A stretch of 64,000 nucleotides of DNA. Origin: Antennarius striatus (taxonomy: Eukaryota; Chordata; Actinopteri; Lophiiformes; Antennariidae). Every line of letters begins with the position of its first letter. The first letter of the stretch is position 1. This document shows positions 1 to 12,530 of the stretch, in pieces. Position numbers and translations under genes: made by a program. Location: positions 10,839,001 through 10,903,000 of the forward strand of contig NC_090778.1 of assembly GCF_040054535.1 (NCBI RefSeq), in the 5' to 3' direction. The notes under the pieces were generated by a model. It did not search any database and was not told where the DNA came from. It was given only the letters and a program-made list of their open reading frames with translations.

Positions 1-1012
1 CATTCAGCTGAATGAACAACTGGACACATAACAGGCTTGCAGGCTCTGGATCTGTGTGACTGATTGTATGTGACAGTGAAACAGCCCTCATTAATTCATA
101 AACAGCAGGCCACGAATATAGCTGCAATCTTATGAGAAAACCACTGGGGAGGAAGGCAGGGATGAGGAGGAGGAGGAAAAAGATGACGATGTGGGGTACA
201 GAGGGCAGGTTGTCTAACCGCTGCAACTTTACCCTCATTATTCTGATTCGACAGCACAGAGGCCAATGAAAACCAAGCAGAGGAAGCCCCTAGTAACCAG
301 GGCAGAAACACATTCCTGGTACACACTATAGCAACACATCTAACCTTATAAATGACTCATTCAAGACACACATTGTTTGTGAAGATGTACACTAGGCAAC
401 CTGGAGGACAGACAGCAAAAGGCTGATTTCAGTGTTTGAGTCACCCTTAATACAATTCAGCCACCTGCTCAGGCCAGACAAATGCATCACATCATCTGAA
501 AAATCTGAGACCAGAAAATTCAGTCAGTAAATTCTGAATCAAAGCCGCAGCATCAAAATCACAAGACCTCACTTTTAATAGAGATAACCACAGTTATAAA
601 TCGGTTGATTTCATTTATTAGTGTTCCAGCTGCTGGCTTCTACATTATAAATCTTGAGATTTAGTGCTTTTCATTTTTAATTATAATAATGAGGGTTCTT
701 TGCTGTTTTTGTCCAAACATCAGTTTAGAATTGGTAAATAACAGTGACAAATTTTTAACTTTTATATATTTTTATGTTCTAAATCATTCATCAATTAATT
801 TTGAAAGTAATTGGCAGATTACCAACAATGAAGATAAGTGCTGCAGACAGCCTTAATTTATAAATCCATATATCTTTTATGATGCTGGGCTACTCACTGA
901 TTTCCCATAAGATGATAACTTTCATTAACATCCAAACATTTTCTGAGCACAAGCACAAATATTTCACATTACAACTTCTGCCAAGAGCTGAATAGTACGG
1001 AAGCAGTGAATT

Positions 1013-1912
1013 GTAATTACATCCCGCTTCAAAGTCGTGTTGTATTGTAATTGCCACTGTGCGTGTGTTCGTCCGTCCGTTAGTCCACCTTAACCTTGAA
1101 AAAACTAGGTCAAGGTCAAATTTCACTCAGGAACTGTATAAGATAGAAAGACGAGGGAGAAGGCCAGTGTGAGTGACACCATAGATCAGAGTTACTGCTG
1201 TGACCTATGAAAGTAGGTCCGAGCACTAGCTTTGATCTTTGACCTATGCAAGTAGGTCAGGGTAAAGTTTTGAATTCAGGGGTGTCGCGGGAAGTTGCAG
1301 TCCAACTACATTGGTTCTTGTTTTATCTTGCAGTGATCATATGAAAGCATAAAAACAACACTGACAGCTTCCTTCAGAAACACTGAAGGCTGTTGAGTTC
1401 TGTAATCTTTTCTTTAGTAGAACACTGAAATGAAGGCCCTCAAGACATTTTCGGGAATACAAAATCAAAACAAGAACCAATGTAGTCACAAACTGCAACA
1501 TCCCGCGACACTCCTTAATTCAAAATTTGATCCTAACCTACTTGCATAGGTCAAAGATCAACGCTAGTGCTCTGACCTACTGTCATTGATCAAAGCACTA
1601 GCTTTGATCAAAGCACTAGCTTTGATCTATGATCTTACTCACACTGGCCTTCTCTTTTGTCTTTCTATCTTATCAAGTTCTTGAGTGTACAAAAGTTAAA
1701 ATTTGACCTTGACCTGGGTTTCTCAAGGTCAAGGTCATCATCTCATTTTCATCCCCTTTGCCGCCTGAGTAATGTGCTTTTTGTTTCATCTTTCCATCTG
1801 CAACGGTTGCGAAGATATTTGGTGGACTAAAGTAGACAGATAGACGGACGGACAGACAAACACACAAACGCTGACAATTACAATACATCACCGCTTTGAA
1901 GCGGGGTGTAAC
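1013..1912. mobile_element. Foldback / long-TIR DNA element in a ppil2 intron
   Basis: The left end (about 1013-1340) and right end (about 1460-1912) are imperfect inverted copies. Outer ends read ACATCCCGCTTCAAAG on the left and, in reverse complement, ACACCCCGCTTCAAAG on the right, followed in both by TGTATTGTAATTG and a GTCCGTCCG-type stretch. Inner arms share the run around CAAGAACCAATGTAG. No transposase reading frame is visible, so it is non-autonomous. The arms carry many AGGTCA/TGACCT half-sites. The exact ends and target duplication could not be fixed. Confidence 0.7.
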
Positions 1913-1977
1913 TAGCATCACTTCCCATCACTTGTTTGGTCAGTGGCATTTTGTTTGACGTGTGAAGTTGTTATTAC

Positions 1978-4900
1978 TTTATCACAGTGCAACTCGAGAT
2001 TCAGGTCCCCCTTGTTTGTATGCAGACGGACATAACCTTTTTTCTTCACATACTGGTAACGGACAGCGTCATCTGAGATGGCATCTATAAAAAAGAAGAA
2101 GAAAAAAAATCAAAAATAGTGAATGTTTTTCAAATGTGTTTTTATTGATGACAATATCTGAGATTAGGATGGGCACATCAACTCTCACATTGTGAAATAC
2201 AAAACTGTATTGATTGTTTGAGTCTCAGCTTGAATTTGCTGCAGGTAAGATCTCTGACCTTTAACATCCTTCAGGGCCTCTCCTGTGCAGGCAGGTATTT
2301 ATTTTTATGTTCACAATATTCTCCCTTGGACAACTTAAAAATGTTTTTTTTAAATCAAATTCTTTATCAAACACAGTGTCTAAAAGGCCCACCATGAAGT
2401 CATTCATACTACAACTTTATTACGCAAATTTATAAATTGTGAGATATCATCATTTTTTAGACACTTGAAGTAGGTCATGAAATCCAAGCGTTTACATCCT
2501 CTTCTGAAGCGATCTTATCCTACTACACAGTTGCATAATGACAAATCTCTCCCATGGAGCAGCTCAGAAGATGACAGGAGAAAATGCTTCATTTGAGCAG
2601 CAGCTTGGTGCTGCATTCCACAGTCTGAGCACGAGATGCATGTCGCTGCAAAAGAGAAAAACTGACTAGCCAGTCTTCCCTACACTGGGCTTGCACTAGG
2701 AGCTAGTATGACTAAGCCACTGTAGCTCAGTGTAAAAGAATTGAGTAAGCCACAAAAAGCCACACTCTGTGACTAAACCAGTGGCGCAGTGCGCGGATGA
2801 CCAACGCTCGTCGCGGGGGGGGGGAGGTCCGGGGGGCCTCCACCGGGAAATTTTTTAGAAAATGGGGTTATTTTCACGCATTCAAAATCTTCTGTTCAGT
2901 TTACCTACAAAAATACACTAAAGTCAACAGTTCAAGCTGAACTATCTTTATTTCTGTCCTACTTTATGCAGGAATGAATGTGAGATTCAACAATTGAAAA
3001 CTTCCATTCACTACGTGAAGATAGTCATACAAAATATTACTCAATGTTTACTTGTAAGTTTTACTTAGACTAGAAGACATTTTAACTTTGACCACCACCA
3101 ACACCATTGGTATGCCATAGTTTTTTTGTTTTTTTTAAATTCAATAACATGATTTTTCTTTTCATTTTAAAAAGGCATAAAAAATAGCAAATGAGGAGAA
3201 TACACATTTACATGCATCGCCGGTTATTCCTGTTGGTCATAGGGAACAAAAGTCTAAGACTACAAACAAGTATTGATAATATCTTTCATTTACCTTCTGA
3301 TCGGTCTGTCTCCACTCCTCCCCCCTCTCAGCATTCACCATTTGTTTATTAATGAGGACTTTAACACAAACTCTACTACAAAACACTGGATTCTTTTGAT
3401 CAATCGTCCTCGCCTTGTCTTACACGAATTCGCGGGTTCAGCTTGTAAAAAAAGAATATTTTCGTTTTTCATTGGACGAGAGGAGGTCATGACCCGAGTG
3501 CATATTTAAGGATCAGGAGCGTTCGGGTCACTTCAGCTATTTCTGTCGGCATGCGGAAATAGTGCTAGCGCTGCTTGCAAGCAGAAGTAGCGGCGCTAGC
3601 GGAAATAGCCTAGAGGAAATAGCAAGCGCAGCTAGCGTGCAAAAAGGTTTTAGCCTTTTTTCCGTAAAAATAAGAACGCCACTGTGGCTTACACAGTCTA
3701 AAAACCTTGTAGACATTCTAGAATTTACCTTGCCTATGGCGAAGTGCCGAATGGCTAGCGCAAGCCCAGCCAAATAAATAAAGACTAATCAACAAATAGA
3801 ATGAAATGCTTTGTCTGAAGAGGGGTTTTTTAGTGTGTGTTTGTGTAAACTGTTGACTTGCCTGCTTCATGTGTTGTTACAGGAGTCATGGCTGTGGAAG
3901 TGAAGGAAGCACAAACCCTCCCCGTGGAATAGTGGGCCTATGGGAAAAAAGAAAAAGACCAAATAAAATAATAGATGAATAATATCAAGTTAATACACCA
4001 ATAAACACGTTTCTCATTTTCAAAACCTGTGAATGGTCAAACCATTCATTGCTTAACCATTCGGTCCCTAACGACACTAATTGTTTTATTAGGGAATATG
4101 TTTTCACATATTTGATAAAAGTGAAAACTGGGCAAAAAAGGAGTTTTTATCTATTATCTTTTCCAAAGAGTTTTCAAATACACTTATTTTACACTATTTT
4201 AAAGTGAAATAACTCGTTGGCTTGTTTGGTCTAAACTGATTCAATGTTCTGAACTGTGAGGATTTGTTGGTTTTTTTTGGTAATGCGTTTCGCTATAAAT
4301 TCACTAAATTTGGACTCTAAATTGCAACTGGCAAAAGTACTGCCCCAACATGAAAATGATGGGGAATAGACTCATCGGTATGCCTGTAATCATCTTTTGT
4401 CTGGAACATATTGTAAAAAACAACCAATCCTAGCATCACAAAACCGTAACTAAAAAATATACATGATCATTTTTTTGTTTTAAAGAAACCTTTTCGGTGC
4501 CTCTGACAACTGGTCATCTTCTCACTTAGGATTTTTTTTTAAAATTAACAACTCATTTATTGGTTGGAGATAATGCTTTATGCTGTTAAATTTGTTTAAT
4601 AATTACTGTATTTGGGGATCTCAAGATGAAAGAAAAAAACCCACATAAAAACAAACATTATGTGCATGTGTTTCCGTCTGGAGGTAAGGATTAGCTCGAT
4701 ACAACCAGGTGGTTTTCTGCTCGGAGGCCCTTCAACTGCGCAGAAGTTGTGATCAAAGGAGCCTGAAACTTCAGTCTTCAGTTGAAGAATAACCTTTCTC
4801 ACTCAACCACACCTCTTTTCCAGCCACAAACTTGGCATGTTCTCTCCTTTGCCCAAAGTGGAGCATAAAGTTATACTCTACTCTAAAGTGCAAACTAGTT

Positions 4901-7900
4901 TAATGACAGCCTTTACAATTTCTGTGTAATTCAGAGCCCAACTGCCACAGCTTGGAGAGATTCCTAACATCTGATAATTAAAGAGCCACAAGAGATAGTC
5001 CAAAGATCTTTGACTTAAACTCACAGTAGAATGCACTCACTGAATGTCTGAACATTAAAAAACAACAACACACCAGACAATGTGGTAAGATTGGGGAAGC
5101 TATTAAGTTAAAACAATAACAGCTGATGGAGATGAAAGTGGAGAAGTGAAAATGGATTTGAGAAGCTCTCGTCAACTCTTTAGTTCTGGTTTAGATTTCT
5201 TCTGCTCTAGTTCTTAAGAAGGTGCATGAGAGCACAGACTTTACCTTGTGTGCTCTGTCTGACCTATATTTTCTGTTCCCTCAGATGCTGTCAGAGCATC
5301 ACTTCAACAGTGAACTCAAGACAGAGCAACCAAGTAACAGCGCTGGAGTATAAACAACACATGACGTGGCATCAAAGCAGGGCTGATAACACAGATACTA
5401 GATACACCAAGGATCTGTTGTTGATGCTACACTGAATTACACTTCTTCTTCCTGGTTATTCAAGGACACAGTTACTGTTGTGACCGTGGCTCAACATAAA
5501 CCTGCTACACATTTTAAGACTCTTGCACCAATTTCACATTTAATCCCAGGTAATATTTCAATGTTCAACATATTCCAGCTGCCTTATACTTGATAATATC
5601 ACTGGAGTGTAAGTGAGCAGAGCATTATCATCCCCACAGCACCATGCAGGCTTTTGGTTCTATTTTTGGAGGCAGTTGTTTGTCTTGTTTTTGACACCGC
5701 CAGGGCATTACTGTGTGTTTGGTGCGCTCCAGTGTACATCAAAGAAATTACACCAAAGTAATGCGCTCTCAAAATCCTTCAGATATACATTAATTGATAA
5801 AACTGACTAATCTATTATTTATGGCGAAATATTCTTATTTGCGTTTCATTAAAGTTCACATTGATGATGGAAATTACATTTCCATCAATACTTCTGATTC
5901 AATCACAAAGAAGCCTGGACTGCAAGTGGGATTACTCGAAGCTCCGGAAAAAGTCACTGAGTGAACCATAAACTGAGAATATTTCCAAATACATCATGAA
6001 AACTTCACAAGACCTTTCCTGTTTTCTTCCAGACATACAATTCCACATTAGCTGTAAGTTTAAGGATCTCAAAATGCATGTAGTCTGGAAATCTTCCACC
6101 ATTTTTTTCAACAGTCACATAGTGGAATGGTCCCTTTATATTTGACTGGGAAAATTCTATTAAAAACACCTGTTTTTTTATTATTTGGTTTTCTTTTAAT
6201 TATTACAAACAAAATGATTTTGCTCACAGCATTTAATTTATCCGTCTTCTTGGCCACTTGCTCCTTCGAAGTAGAAGCCAAGAGCTGATCCCCCTTGTAT
6301 TCCTTGTAAAGCTCAGCTAAGGTCTCCCTGGTCTCAAGATTGGTGCTCTTCAGGTGGTACGCCGGGTCCAGTTTGGCCTTTTCTTCATCTGAACCAGGCC
6401 AGGGAAAAGAGAGCAAGAGGGAGGAAACAACTGAATCAGAGACATTTCTAATCTCGATGAAGACTTAACTCCAAATGACTGATTACAGCTGGAAGAAATG
6501 AAACTGCAAATGACAAGAAAGTTTGATAACTAACCTGGGTCTAAAACCTTGAGGTTGTTTTTAACATGGAAGAAGTTTGAAACATTGAATTTATCCAGGT
6601 TTGTGGGGTCCTAGAAAGACAAAGATAATACACAAGTCACCATTTAATTAAAGAGCGACTCAACAGCCTCACATCAGGCCATTCAGCTTCCATAGTGGCT
6701 GCAGTGATGTAGTGTTCAAGTTTGCATCAGTGCTCCTTGACATTTGCAGTACAGACACATTTAGACATAACTTGGTTACCTTTCCAAAAAATAACAAAAT
6801 ATAACCTTGGCAAGAAAAACTAACAGCAACCCACCTGAAGTGTTATAATATCCTTTCTGGTGAAAGGTTCGTCCGTTAGCAGATCTTTGAAACTTTTGGT
6901 CTTGAAGTTGAGTTGCTCAACAGCCTGACAGAAAACAAACATTTATGAAAAGTCTCTTCCTAGTAAAACACAATAATGTTAATGTGGAGGAAATGGAAAA
7001 TTTGTGTTTCCTTGTATTAATTTAAAATTTTGCATGGTATGATATTAGGGGTTTGTTTTGTTTTGATTGGATAATTATACATAAAAAATGCTTTTAAATA
7101 GGCCCAAGTCAAAATGTATATGTAAACATAGAAGAATCTATCTTGTACAGTGTAGTCATCCACATCCAATAGCTGCACAGAAACAGCTTGGTGTGATGAA
7201 AAGCTGCATCTTGTAGGCGGAGTTTCTACATTTTGTAATTACATCAGTGCAGGAAAGTTACCTACCTCATAAGAAAACACGTTGCCAGTAACCTTGTTGG
7301 CAACAATGTGAGAGTTATTTGTGAAGACGTTGTAAAGGACAGGGCAGTGATACTTTCCTGGAACAAAAGAAGCATGAAATAAGATCCTCAACCACAGATG
7401 CATTATAATGAAACACAATTAAAATCAAGTTATTTATGTTATTCCCCCTGTAATTCTTGCTCTTGTGAAACAATTCCCACTCACAGAATTAACCTGAGCT
7501 AAATGTGCAACCATGAAAACAAATACAAAATAACACAAAATATAAAAGATCCTAAATCGAAAAATGTACAACTTCAGTATTTATTTTAAAACTCTGACTT
7601 TGTTTTAAGTCATGCACCATAAACTGAATGAGGAGAAGAAGCCAGACAGAATCCCTCCCAATGCGGTCTTCCTCATGTCATTCATGGTGGGGGTGATAAA
7701 AAGCCAGAGGTTTCCACAGAATGAAAGCTCGCCTCCAGAAGCCAACATGTACCCCACATAATGAGCTCTCTGCTAAATAGTGTCATCTCTCCTCCAGCAG
7801 ATTCGTTTGCTTTTATCCCCGTCAGAAAAATTACCCTCAAAGTCTCGTTTAATTTTCAAGCTGCTATCTCACACCGCACTGCAGTATGATAATTGTACAT

Positions 7901-10166
7901 TTGACCTTGCTAAACTACTGGATAGATTCTGGTGATTTGAGCAAGAAAAAGTAAGATAAATACTGTATACCAACCAACGACACCCTTAAATTGTACATGA
8001 ATCTTTTGTGGTAGTAGTCCACTGAACAAATGCATAATTACCATCATTGTTCTTGGCGATGTTCAGTTTGATTAGTGATTTTGCTTCCAGTTTCTATGGT
8101 ACAAAGGAGAACATTGAGATGAAAATTTGCAGTCCCTAAAATCATTTCACAAAAACATGTACTTCCTTAAAAGTCACTACACAAATCTTCAAAGCGATCA
8201 GCTTGGTGGAGTCTGTCAGAAGTCGTAGTGACATTTTTACTGACAAATGCTTGCAGTAAATATCAAATATCGATGGACTTCTGGAAATTGCATTTAGAAA
8301 AATACATAAAAAGAAAGTCTATATCTATCTAAGTTGCATCGCTGAGCCACACAAATGACAAACAACCATTCACCCACACACTTGCTACAGCAGACAATTT
8401 TGACATGATCAATCCACCTGTACTGCATGTTTCTGGAGGTAAGGGGGAACCCATGCAGACACAGGAAGAACATATAAACTCCGCACAGAAAGTATACTAT
8501 AGATTGAAATTAAATAAATGACTTATGAATAATAATACAAACAGCCTCTCGGAACCAACTGTGTTCATAAATTGAGGATTACCAGTATGTGGCATCGAGA
8601 GTACTTGTGTGGGATGTACTAAACTTTTACAGTACTGTATGTCGGCTAAATGAATTCAAATTACACTTTGAACTTGTATCTCTATTTACTGCGGCTAGCA
8701 GTAGTAACATCGTTTGCAAAGATGAAACATAGTCGCTAAGCCTGAAACAAATGCAAACAACACCACTCGTCTCTTTTCTCACTTCACTCTTCTGAAAAAC
8801 TATGTTTCTGTATATTCAACGTGTAAAAATATGAATTTTATGATTTTAACCATCGATTTTCAACGCGGCACGACAAAAAAGGGAAAGGTACAGTGAATGA
8901 GAAGGTGTCTAAGATTTGTGTCTTGTGTTGCTTACTTCTCCAGATGTGGGATTAGTGCCATACTTCTTTATCCATGGGACGATGCTCCTGCAGTAAAATG
9001 CAGAAATGTTTTATGTTACCTCAAACCAGAGACATGAAAATGGCATAATACATTCAAGTTACAATATGAATTCAACAGCAAACATCTTCCTTTTATTTTC
9101 CTTTGACACCTTTCCTATATGTTAGCTTGACATCTTTAGAAAAGACACCCGGATTAGTATGAACAATTCCAGACACATTTCAACATTAGGAAGTGTCATT
9201 GACAGAGAAATCACAAGAGTTAAACCATCTGAATCTTTCATTTCATCCCTTAAATTGGCACAACACAGGGTATGACTATTAAATCAATACAATTTGACAA
9301 TAAAAAGGCAAACAACAATACTATAAGACACACCAGTGTGGAAAATGTACAGTTCATCTTTAAATAACATAATTTACTTACAGTAGGTCAAAGACAACTC
9401 CCTCTGCAGTGCAGACAGGATGTTCAAATGGTTGAAAAGACAAGCTAAAATGTTTCAGAGAATACAGTTAAGTCAAAATGAGACAAATTGTATACATTAT
9501 CATTGATGCATGGACAGTTTTCTGTTTACAGTATTTTACCTGACATGCAAAAGACTGTTTAATAAACCTATATACTACTGTTGGAATTGTATGCTCAGAA
9601 TTAGATATCAGACAAAAAAAACAAACTTATTTTTACAGATTATAATTAAGAAAGATCCACTGTTCCTCCTCTATAGTTGATAACATGTTTTTCCCTACCT
9701 GCAATGGTCAAATGGAAGTCGTCTGAAGTTTGCCTGTGGGATTTCTGGAATCAGAAAAGATGCAGAATTAAGCTTTAAATGACATTAGTCGAATACATAG
9801 CCTGGTTTTTTAAAGAGTTAGACCAGTCATTTTGATGGCAAAGATGAATGAAATCATGTATACTAAAATAGTTTTACTGGATCCTGTTAAATTCAGTTGG
9901 CTGTTTGTAAAATTTCCAGTGACGTCTAAATCTAATGCAAAGTTGTTTCAAACATTGGGTTGAGGGCACTGAAAAGTAGTTTTAAGATTACAAACAGGAT
10001 GGGAAATTGAAAAAAAAAAATCTGCCAATCAAAATATAACAAGCTGACACTAAAGACTGTAATAGAAAATGTTAGAATATAATAAAAAATACAATTAACC
10101 TGCTCGCTTTCCACCATAGAAGTTTGTGTACTCTGTACAGGTGATGTACCTGTAAAGCAAGTAAGC

Positions 10167-10235
<69 letters not shown>

Positions 10236-11672
10236 GGAAAGATGATTTAGAAAATAAGCTAGTAAATCATTAGTAACTTAGTACTTTTGGCTAAATATTG
10301 TGTTAAACATCAACATCTCTCTTTTTTTCTGTGACTTACCAATAAATCAATCCTGCCTGGCAGTTCAAAACTCAGCATCTTTCTCCCAATATATTCACTA
10401 TCTATCCTCTTGACATGTCAAAACCATCTCAGTCTGGCCTCTCTGACTTTATCTCCAAAACCTCTAACATGTGCTGTCCCTCTGATGTACTCATTCCTGA
10501 TCCTATCCTTCCTGGTCACTCCCAGAGAGAACCTCAGCATCTTCATCTCTGCTACCTCCAGCTCTGTCTCCTGTCTTTTCCTCAGTGAGACTGTCTCTAG
10601 ACCAAACAACATCGCTGGTCTCACCACAGTTTTGTACACCTTTCCTTTCATTTCTGCTGAAACTCATCTATCACACATCACACCTGACACTTTTCTCCAC
10701 CCGTTCCATCCTGCCTGTACACGCTTCTTCACCTCTTTTCCACACTCTCCATTGCTCTGGACTGTTGACCCTAAGTACTTAAAATCCTCCACCTTGATCT
10801 CTTCTCCCTCTAACCTCACTATTCCACTTGGGTCCCTCTCATTCACACACATGTACTCTGTCTTACTGCGGCTAACCTTCATTCCTCTCCTTTCCAGGAC
10901 AAACCTCCACCTCTCTAGCTTCTCCTCCACCTGTTCCCTGCTCTCACTGCAGATCACAATGTCATCTACAAACATCATAGTCCATGGAGATTCCTGTCTA
11001 ACCTCGTCTGTCAGCCTGTCCATCACCATAGTGAACAAGAAGGGGCTCAGAGCTGATCCCTGATGCAGTCCCACCTCCACCTTGAACTCCTCTGTCACAC
11101 CTACACACACCTCACCACTGTCTTACAGTCCTCATACATGTCCTGCACCGCTCTAACACAAGACACTGGCTTTTGCCCTCCTGCGGCTACATTATCAGAT
11201 CCTTATGTAATGTACAATAAAAACGTAGCTTCTATTTGTCAACAAACTCGTGTGTATGTGAAACGATTCATATACAGTATATACAAATACAAAATTTATT
11301 TTATATGTATATATTATATATATATTGTATATATACATACATTCATACATGCACACACGTATATAACCAATAATTGATACCCTAATACTTGTGTGCGCTT
11401 TTACCAGCAGTACTTTAACGTTTGCTGTATTTTAATGTCCATGCTTATGAAACATTACTTTTAATGGACTGAAATGTCTCCTTGACTGTGAAACTACTTT
11501 CACTTCTTCACCCGTTCATACTGGAGACGCTACCGTAACTTACGCAGCTATCGTTAGCTATTTAGCGCTCCTCGTGCATTAGCTAGCAACAAAATGTTTC
11601 TGAGACGCAGCTTACCGTTCAAGACCACTTTTATACTCACATTTTATCTTTTTGGTGCTGTCGCTTCCCCAT
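1978..11672 (-). CDS. ppil2: ppil2, U-box/cyclophilin-type PPIase-like 2 (5' part, 12 exons, runs off left edge)
   Basis: Coding exons in transcript order: 11672-11641 (start ATG), 10149-10100, 9744-9699, 9444-9382, 8987-8936, 8093-8042, 7357-7266, 6924-6835, 6610-6535, 6388-6228, 3937-3862, 2084-1978. Every junction keeps phase, giving 299 codons of a protein usually about 520 long. It opens MGKRQHQKDKM. The U-box spans roughly residues 35-108 (LPFDHC, HPVCTAEGVVFDL, KYGTNP, KYHCPV). The cyclophilin domain only begins, with YVRLHTNKGDLNLELHCD, in the last visible exon. The family acts in the nucleus with the spliceosome, and the U-box has ubiquitin-ligase activity; in human PPIL2 the PPIase site is thought to be catalytically weak. 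The remaining cyclophilin exons must lie left of base 1, since none is recognisable in 1-1977. The exon ending at 3862 uses a GC donor. Introns hold an RTE relic, a foldback element and a CA repeat, all outside exons. Confidence 0.95.
3540..3650. repeat. Short degenerate GGAAATAG / GCTAGCG repeat cluster
   Basis: Within about 110 bases GGAAATAG occurs three times and GCTAGCG or its reverse complement CGCTAGC several times, in a CpG-rich patch inside an otherwise AT-rich ppil2 intron. Overlapping open frames on both strands have no recognisable protein similarity. It sits next to an ATATTTAAG sequence at about 3503 but there is no other promoter evidence. Confidence 0.45.
3854..3868 (-). other. 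ppil2: GC donor of a GC-AG intron in ppil2
   Basis: On the minus strand exon 11 ends ...GAAGCAG and the intron begins GCAAGT (donor dinucleotide at 3861-3860). Apart from the C at +2, the site matches the donor consensus perfectly (CAG|GCAAGT), which is typical of GC-AG introns. The phase joins correctly to the acceptor before 2084: G plus AT makes Asp, reading E-A-D-A-I-S-D-D. Confidence 0.85.
8340..8495. repeat. Common fish dispersed repeat fragment
   Basis: Text such as GACAAACAACCATTCAC, followed by a 'CATGTTTCTGGAGGTAAGGG' block and ACTCCGCACAGAAAG, matches a repeat I recognise as very frequent in fish genomes. A reverse-related relative lies at 58,985-59,205. Intronic in ppil2. Confidence 0.55.
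10169..10234. repeat. (CA)33 microsatellite
   Basis: Uninterrupted CA dinucleotide repeat of 66 bases in ppil2 intron 1, starting 19 bases from the exon 2 acceptor (exon start 10149). On the transcript strand it is a UG repeat just upstream of the splice acceptor. Confidence 0.97.
10351..11185 (-). mobile_element. RTE-type non-LTR retrotransposon relic, copy 1
   Basis: Minus-strand frames at 11110-10664 and 10651-10418 encode the C-terminal half of a reverse transcriptase: GLHQGSALSPFLF, the catalytic-type F-V-D-D-I motif, then KTEYMCVNERD, FKYLGSTVQSNG and REARLRWF. A frame change near 10,660 breaks the protein. The copy stops abruptly at about 10,351, whereas copy 2 at 28,243-28,925 continues about 170 bases to a natural 3' end, so copy 1 is truncated at both ends. 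It lies in ppil2 intron 1, same strand as the gene. Confidence 0.9.
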
Positions 11673-11830
11673 GTTGATGTTTTGTGAGGGTCGTAGGGAA
11701 TAATTGTGATACAACAACACACTTTTACACACAATATGACTAACCACCTGAATTTTGCTTCCTGTTTTTGTTCTTGATCGCCGGTTTTTAAGAGAAGCCT
11801 TTGTACCACCGACTGTACCGCCCCCTACTG
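11673..11830 (-). promoter_or_regulatory. ppil2: ppil2 5' UTR and presumed promoter
   Basis: The stretch upstream of the ppil2 ATG has no TATA box. It contains GTAGGGGGCGG (minus strand, about 11,820) and a GGAAGC motif near 11,760. The transcription start is not determinable by eye. Confidence 0.4.
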
Positions 11831-12515
11831 GACGTATTGAAGGATCCCGACAATATACAGCACAGGGTACTTTCCTTTGCCAGGACTAAAACCTGCAGGC
11901 AACATTTTTAAAAATGTTTTCATTGGCACAAATTGGAGTAACAATTCTGGTTTGCATAGTTTACCCAAAGTCACACTGAAACACTGATTTCTGTGGCAAT
12001 GGTACTGTTAGGTTCTTCATGAGGCTGCTTACAACACAAACTAAGCCTAAACTGTACTGCTTGGACCTGGATGACCAACTGAGAGAAGTGAGAGCACATA
12101 TTTATCAGTCATTTGGGAGAAACTCATTAAAACAAACAAAACAAAGAAATTCACTTGATCCATTATCGTTGGCCACATTTCGTATGGAGGGTGGCGAGGG
12201 ACTGAAGCCCATTTCAGCTGACATTGCCTGGCCAGGTTGCAAGGACTAAAACAAACAACCATTAAGACCTTTGGGCACTGATTGACCTTTTGACAGGAGC
12301 CATTTAGCTAGAAAACAGGGTAGTGTAGAAAACAGGAGTGTAAATGCAGGTATTACTAATATTCGAAAGTCCTATTTCATTTGGGTCAGGCTGAGCTGAA
12401 ATTACTTTGTATATTCTTTTTTCTTAAACATAAGTAACTTTTGTAGTCCATAACTATGCCTTACCACAAAAGTAAAAGGAAATAAGATGACAAAAGAATG
12501 CAGAATAAATGTATC
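11831..12515. other. Intergenic spacer, nothing recognised
   Basis: Between the divergence point upstream of ppil2 and the presumed 3' end of stambp. Short open frames are present on both strands but none resembles a known protein. Confidence 0.5.
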
Positions 12516-12524
12516 TACAATTAC

Positions 12525-12530
12525 TTTATT
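12525..12530 (-). terminator. stambp: Possible stambp polyadenylation signal
   Basis: TTTATT on the plus strand is AATAAA on the transcript strand, about 930 bases downstream of the stambp stop at 13,463. It is the best-placed candidate; other signals cannot be excluded. Confidence 0.4.

Noticed and set aside
1-1977. Search for the remaining ppil2 cyclophilin exons
   Set aside because: No frame matching the PPIase core was found; these exons must lie outside the window.
2780-2865. CCAGTGGCGCAGTGCGCGGA followed by a G-run and GGGGGCCTCCACC, possible SINE head
   Set aside because: Box A-like text only; no box B or recognisable SINE body follows.
3562-3777. 71-residue plus-strand frame and its minus-strand partner in the CpG-rich patch
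   Set aside because: Both strands are open because the patch is short and GC-rich; no recognisable domain or splice context.
9932-10231. 99-residue minus-strand open frame beginning with Cys-Val repeats
   Set aside because: Its start is the CA/GT microsatellite and the rest is ppil2 intron and exon 2 out of frame.
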